NCBI GenBank assembly: GCA_016218005.1
Contig: JACRFF010000349.1
Coordinates: forward strand, 1-17,483
Reading direction: 5' to 3'
Length of the DNA: 17,483 nucleotides
DNA from: Ignavibacteriales bacterium
GTDB taxonomy: Bacteria; Bacteroidota; Ignavibacteria; UBA10030
Positions 15,173 through 17,483 of this stretch are shown here, piece after piece. Position numbers and translations under genes: made by a program. Numbering within the stretch: position 1 is the stretch's first letter; each line of letters starts with the position of its first letter. Below the pieces are notes generated by a model, which saw only the letters and a program-made list of their open reading frames with translations, was not told where the DNA came from and searched no databases.

Positions 15173-15883
15173 GTGAAATCTTCAGCGTGGTTACTTGATC
15201 AAGACCAGTATCCGCCGTTCGTCGGATTCCCGAAGGAGGCATTTCGCTTCTTTGCCCAGTTGCGAAAGAACAATCACCGCGAATGGTTTGAGAAGCACAA
15301 GCATGAGTATGAAAGCTTCGTCAGATTACCCATGCAATCGCTTATTGCATCCTTGCGGCCACAATTTACACGGTTTGCCCCGGAGTTTGACCTCAATCCC
15401 AAGCGCTCCATCTTTCGCATCTATCGCGACGTGCGCTTTAGCAAAGACAAGACGCCATACAAAACCCATGTGGCGGCGCACATTGTGCTCGCGGGGAAGC
15501 CGAAAGGATTTGTCGGTTCTGGTTACTATCTGCACGTGGAACCGAGCGAGTGTTTTGTCGGCGGCGGCATCTACGTGCCCGACGGTGAACAACTGAAAAA
15601 GATTCGCAAAGCAATTGCGGGACGCGGTAAAGAGTTTCTCTCGATTCTCAACGAACGATCATTCAAAAAACGATTCGGTAAGATCGAAGGCGCCAAACTT
15701 CAACGAGTGCCAAGAGGATACGACGATGCGCACCCCATGGCAGAATGGCTGAAGCTCAAACAATTCTTTGTCGGCGTGTCGCTGAAGGGCGAGGAATGTT
15801 TCAAACCCGGCTTTGCCGGTCTCGCCGCACGAATCTGCGAGGACGCCGCGCCGCTTGTGAGGTTTCTCAACGGCGCATTGTAG
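15173..15883 (+). CDS. DUF2461 family protein
   Basis: A 236-residue soluble protein of the DUF2461/TIGR02453 family, whose biochemical role is not established. Recognisable features are FPKEAFRFFAQLRKNNHREWFEKHKHEYE near 19-47, the hallmark IFRIYRDVRFSKDKTPYKTH near 81-100, and a central GSGYYLHVEPSECFVGGGIYVP. The GTG start is preceded by GGAG (11-base spacing) and lies 14 bp after murQ, so it is probably the last gene of that operon. A 124-bp gap with a new promoter candidate follows before lon. No signal peptide or membrane segment is visible. Confidence 0.9.
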   Translation: MKSSAWLLDQDQYPPFVGFPKEAFRFFAQLRKNNHREWFEKHKHEYESFVRLPMQSLIASLRPQFTRFAPEFDLNPKRSIFRIYRDVRFSKDKTPYKTHVAAHIVLAGKPKGFVGSGYYLHVEPSECFVGGGIYVPDGEQLKKIRKAIAGRGKEFLSILNERSFKKRFGKIEGAKLQRVPRGYDDAHPMAEWLKLKQFFVGVSLKGEECFKPGFAGLAARICEDAAPLVRFLNGAL

Positions 15884-15911
15884 ATATTTTGAATTTGAAA
15901 TATTTGACAGA

Positions 15912-15940
15912 TTGAATCTACCGTGTTTCATCAGTACATT
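15912..15940 (+). promoter_or_regulatory. Candidate lon promoter
   Basis: TTGAAT (15912-15917), a 17-bp spacer and TACATT (15935-15940), the same -10 as the mnmE candidate. An overlapping alternative is TTGACA (15904-15909) with TTTCAT at 16 bp. The start would fall near 15947, inside a DnaA box. Confidence 0.4.
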
Positions 15941-15948
15941 TATCCACA
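15940..15948 (+). promoter_or_regulatory. DnaA box upstream of lon
   Basis: A perfect TTATCCACA, 60 bases before the lon ATG and overlapping the candidate -10/+1 region. It is the only perfect DnaA box I found on the right arm of the window. Confidence 0.6.
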
Positions 15949-16007
15949 CACAATAACTGCGTGGCGAGCATCAAAAGAAAAAACCAGACCCGAACGCACA
16001 GCATTCT

Positions 16008-17483
16008 ATGAGCGAACAAGACATTAAATTCAACAATCAAGCCATCGAAACGCTTGACAACATTCCTACTCGGCTGTCCGTCCTGCCGCTGCGCGACGTG
16101 GTGGTGTTTCCGTACATGATTTTTCCTGTGCTGGTTGGCCGGGAAAGCTCTCTTCGCGCGGCGAGCGAAGCGCTGGAGCGCGGCAAAAACATCTTTCTTG
16201 TGGCGCAAAAAAGCGCTTCAGTCGATGAGCCTGGCGAAGACGACGTCTTTCGTGAAGGTACGGTTGCCAAGATCGTTCAAATGCTCAAACTGCCAAACGG
16301 GCTGATGAAAATCCTTGTGGATGGTTTGGCTCAGGCGACGATCAAGAAGTTCCTTCCCAACTCCAACTTTCTTGAAGCTGAAATTGCGTTGAACAAGACC
16401 GAGCTTCCAAGCGGACGTGAAATTGATGCTCTTGTACGGCACAATACGACGCTCTTTACAGAGTACATACGCCTCAACCGCAACCTGCCGCCCGAACTGT
16501 TGATGGCCTACGAAAACATCAAAGAACCTCAACGGAAAATGTACTACGCGGCGGCCAACTTACTGCAAAGCGTTGAGGTGAAACAGCGCGTTCTCCAGAT
16601 TCAACACCTGCGCGACCAACTGTACGAGCTTTCGAAAATTCTTACCACCGAGGTTGATATCCTCAAAATCGAACGAGACATCGACAACAAGGTGCAGGAC
16701 AACATCCAAAAGTCGCAGCGAAAATATTTCATCCAGGAGCAAATCCGCATTTTGCAGGACGAACTTGGTGAAGACGAATCATCGCCGGAGCTTGCAAAGC
16801 TGAAGGAACAAATTCGGCACGCAAAGATGCCGAAGGAGGTTGGCGAAAAAGCGTTGGAAGAATTCAACAAACTGAAAAAAACTTCTCCGATGTCGCCGGA
16901 ATTTACCGTTACGCGCAACTATCTCGATTGGCTCATTGCCGTTCCGTGGCACAAGCGCACGAAAGACGACCTGAAGATTACGCACGTCAAACAGATTCTG
17001 GAGGAAGATCATTATGGCCTTGATAAGCCGAAGGACCGCATTCTCGAACACATTGCCGTCTTGAACTTGGTGAAAGAAATGCGCGGGCAGATTCTGTGCT
17101 TCGTCGGTCCGCCGGGCGTCGGCAAAACGTCGCTTGCGAAATCGATTGCGCGCGCACTGGGCAGAAAGTTTGTGCGTATTTCATTAGGGGGCGTTCGTGA
17201 TGAAGCCGAGGTTCGCGGACACCGTAAAACCTACATCGGCTCCATGCCAGGCAAGATCATCCAGTCGATGAAACGCGCCGGCGTTGTCAACCCCGTTATC
17301 TTGATGGATGAAGTGGATAAGATGAGCATGGATTTTCGCGGCGACCCCTCGGCGGCGCTGTTGGAAGTGCTCGACCCCGAGCAAAACGTTGCCTTCAGCG
17401 ACCACTATTTGGAAGTGGATTACGACCTCTCCAAAGTTATGTTCATCACCACCGCAAATGTGCGGTACCAGATTCCTCTTCCG
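16008..17483 (+). CDS. lon: ATP-dependent protease Lon (3' end outside window)
   Basis: AAA+ serine protease for misfolded and regulatory proteins in the cytoplasm. 492 codons are present without a stop. The N-terminal substrate-binding domain begins [24 protein letters not shown] coiled-coil region follows, including the signature [18 protein letters not shown]. The AAA+ module has Walker A GPPGVGKT (367-374), [28 protein letters not shown] and Walker [10 protein letters not shown] (430-438). Sensor 1 is at FITTAN. The Ser-Lys protease domain lies beyond the right edge. The ATG has no ribosome site, and no other in-frame start lies close upstream. Its own promoter candidate overlaps a DnaA box. 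Confidence 0.97.
   Translation, partial: MSEQDIKFNNQAIETLDNIPTRLSVLPLRDVVVFPYMIFPVLVGRESSLRAASEALERGKNIFLVAQKSASVDEPGEDDVFREGTVAKIVQMLKLPNGLMKILVDGLAQATIKKFLPNSNFLEAEIALNKTELPSGREIDALVRHNTTLFTEYIRLNRNLPPELLMAYENIKEPQRKMYYAAANLLQSVEVKQRVLQIQHLRDQLYELSKILTTEVDILKIERDIDNKVQDNIQKSQRKYFIQEQIRILQDELGEDESSPELAKLKEQIRHAKMPKEVGEKALEEFNKLKKTSPMSPEFTVTRNYLDWLIAVPWHKRTKDDLKITHVKQILEEDHYGLDKPKDRILEHIAVLNLVKEMRGQILCFVGPPGVGKTSLAKSIARALGRKFVRISLGGVRDEAEVRGHRKTYIGSMPGKIIQSMKRAGVVNPVILMDEVDKMSMDFRGDPSAALLEVLDPEQNVAFSDHYLEVDYDLSKVMFITTANVRYQIPLP

Noticed and set aside
15530..15545. Half parS-like sequence GCACGTGGAAC in the DUF2461 gene
   Set aside because: Only the right half matches the ParB site; the left half has several mismatches.
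15884..15903. AT-only hairpin after the DUF2461 gene as terminator
   Set aside because: A six-pair A/T stem without a U-run is too weak to call.

Overview
The window is the replication-origin neighbourhood of a bacterial chromosome. Transcription diverges from the interval between dnaA and rpmH. Everything to the left of it (dnaA, dnaN, recF, a DciA-like gene, gyrB, a hicB relic) is on the minus strand. Everything to the right (rpmH, rnpA, yidD, yidC, mnmE, mnmG, rsmG, murQ, a DUF2461 gene, lon) is on the plus strand. All genes therefore run away from the origin, co-directional with replication forks. The gene order and protein signatures (for example the WSPR motif in MnmG and a Lys in the YidC groove) suggest the Bacteroidota/Chlorobi/Ignavibacteria side of the FCB group. 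That placement is an inference from memory of gene orders. Unlike typical Bacteroidetes, several genes have clear Shine-Dalgarno sequences, and the promoters I can find look like sigma-70 sites.

Left arm (1-5245): dnaN, recF, DciA-like and gyrB are tightly packed and form a replication/repair operon. It is followed by a HicB-type antitoxin gene that continues in frame into the first ~19 residues of a HicA toxin and then loses homology at a perfect inverted repeat. The dnaN-recF gap holds a strong hairpin.

Origin (5246-5629 and 7070-7452): the two non-coding intervals flanking dnaA both carry DnaA boxes. The dnaA-dnaN interval also has an AT-rich stretch with a DnaA-trio-like run and a GC-rich, REP-like block. 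The upstream interval carries divergent dnaA and rpmH promoters. This looks like a bipartite oriC.

Right arm (7434-17483): the most unusual locus is rpmH-rnpA. The conserved N-terminal part of RnpA has no start codon downstream of rpmH. The only standard start that keeps it intact lies upstream of rpmH, so rnpA appears to contain all of rpmH in another frame, as known in Thermus. A slippery A-run near the end of rpmH gives a second possible expression route. yidD and yidC (membrane insertion), mnmE and mnmG (tRNA U34 modification) and rsmG (16S rRNA methylation) follow. Two parS-like palindromes sit in front of mnmG and at the rsmG start, but parAB is absent and murQ occupies the place where it is often found. 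A perfect DnaA box overlaps a candidate promoter of lon, which runs off the right edge.
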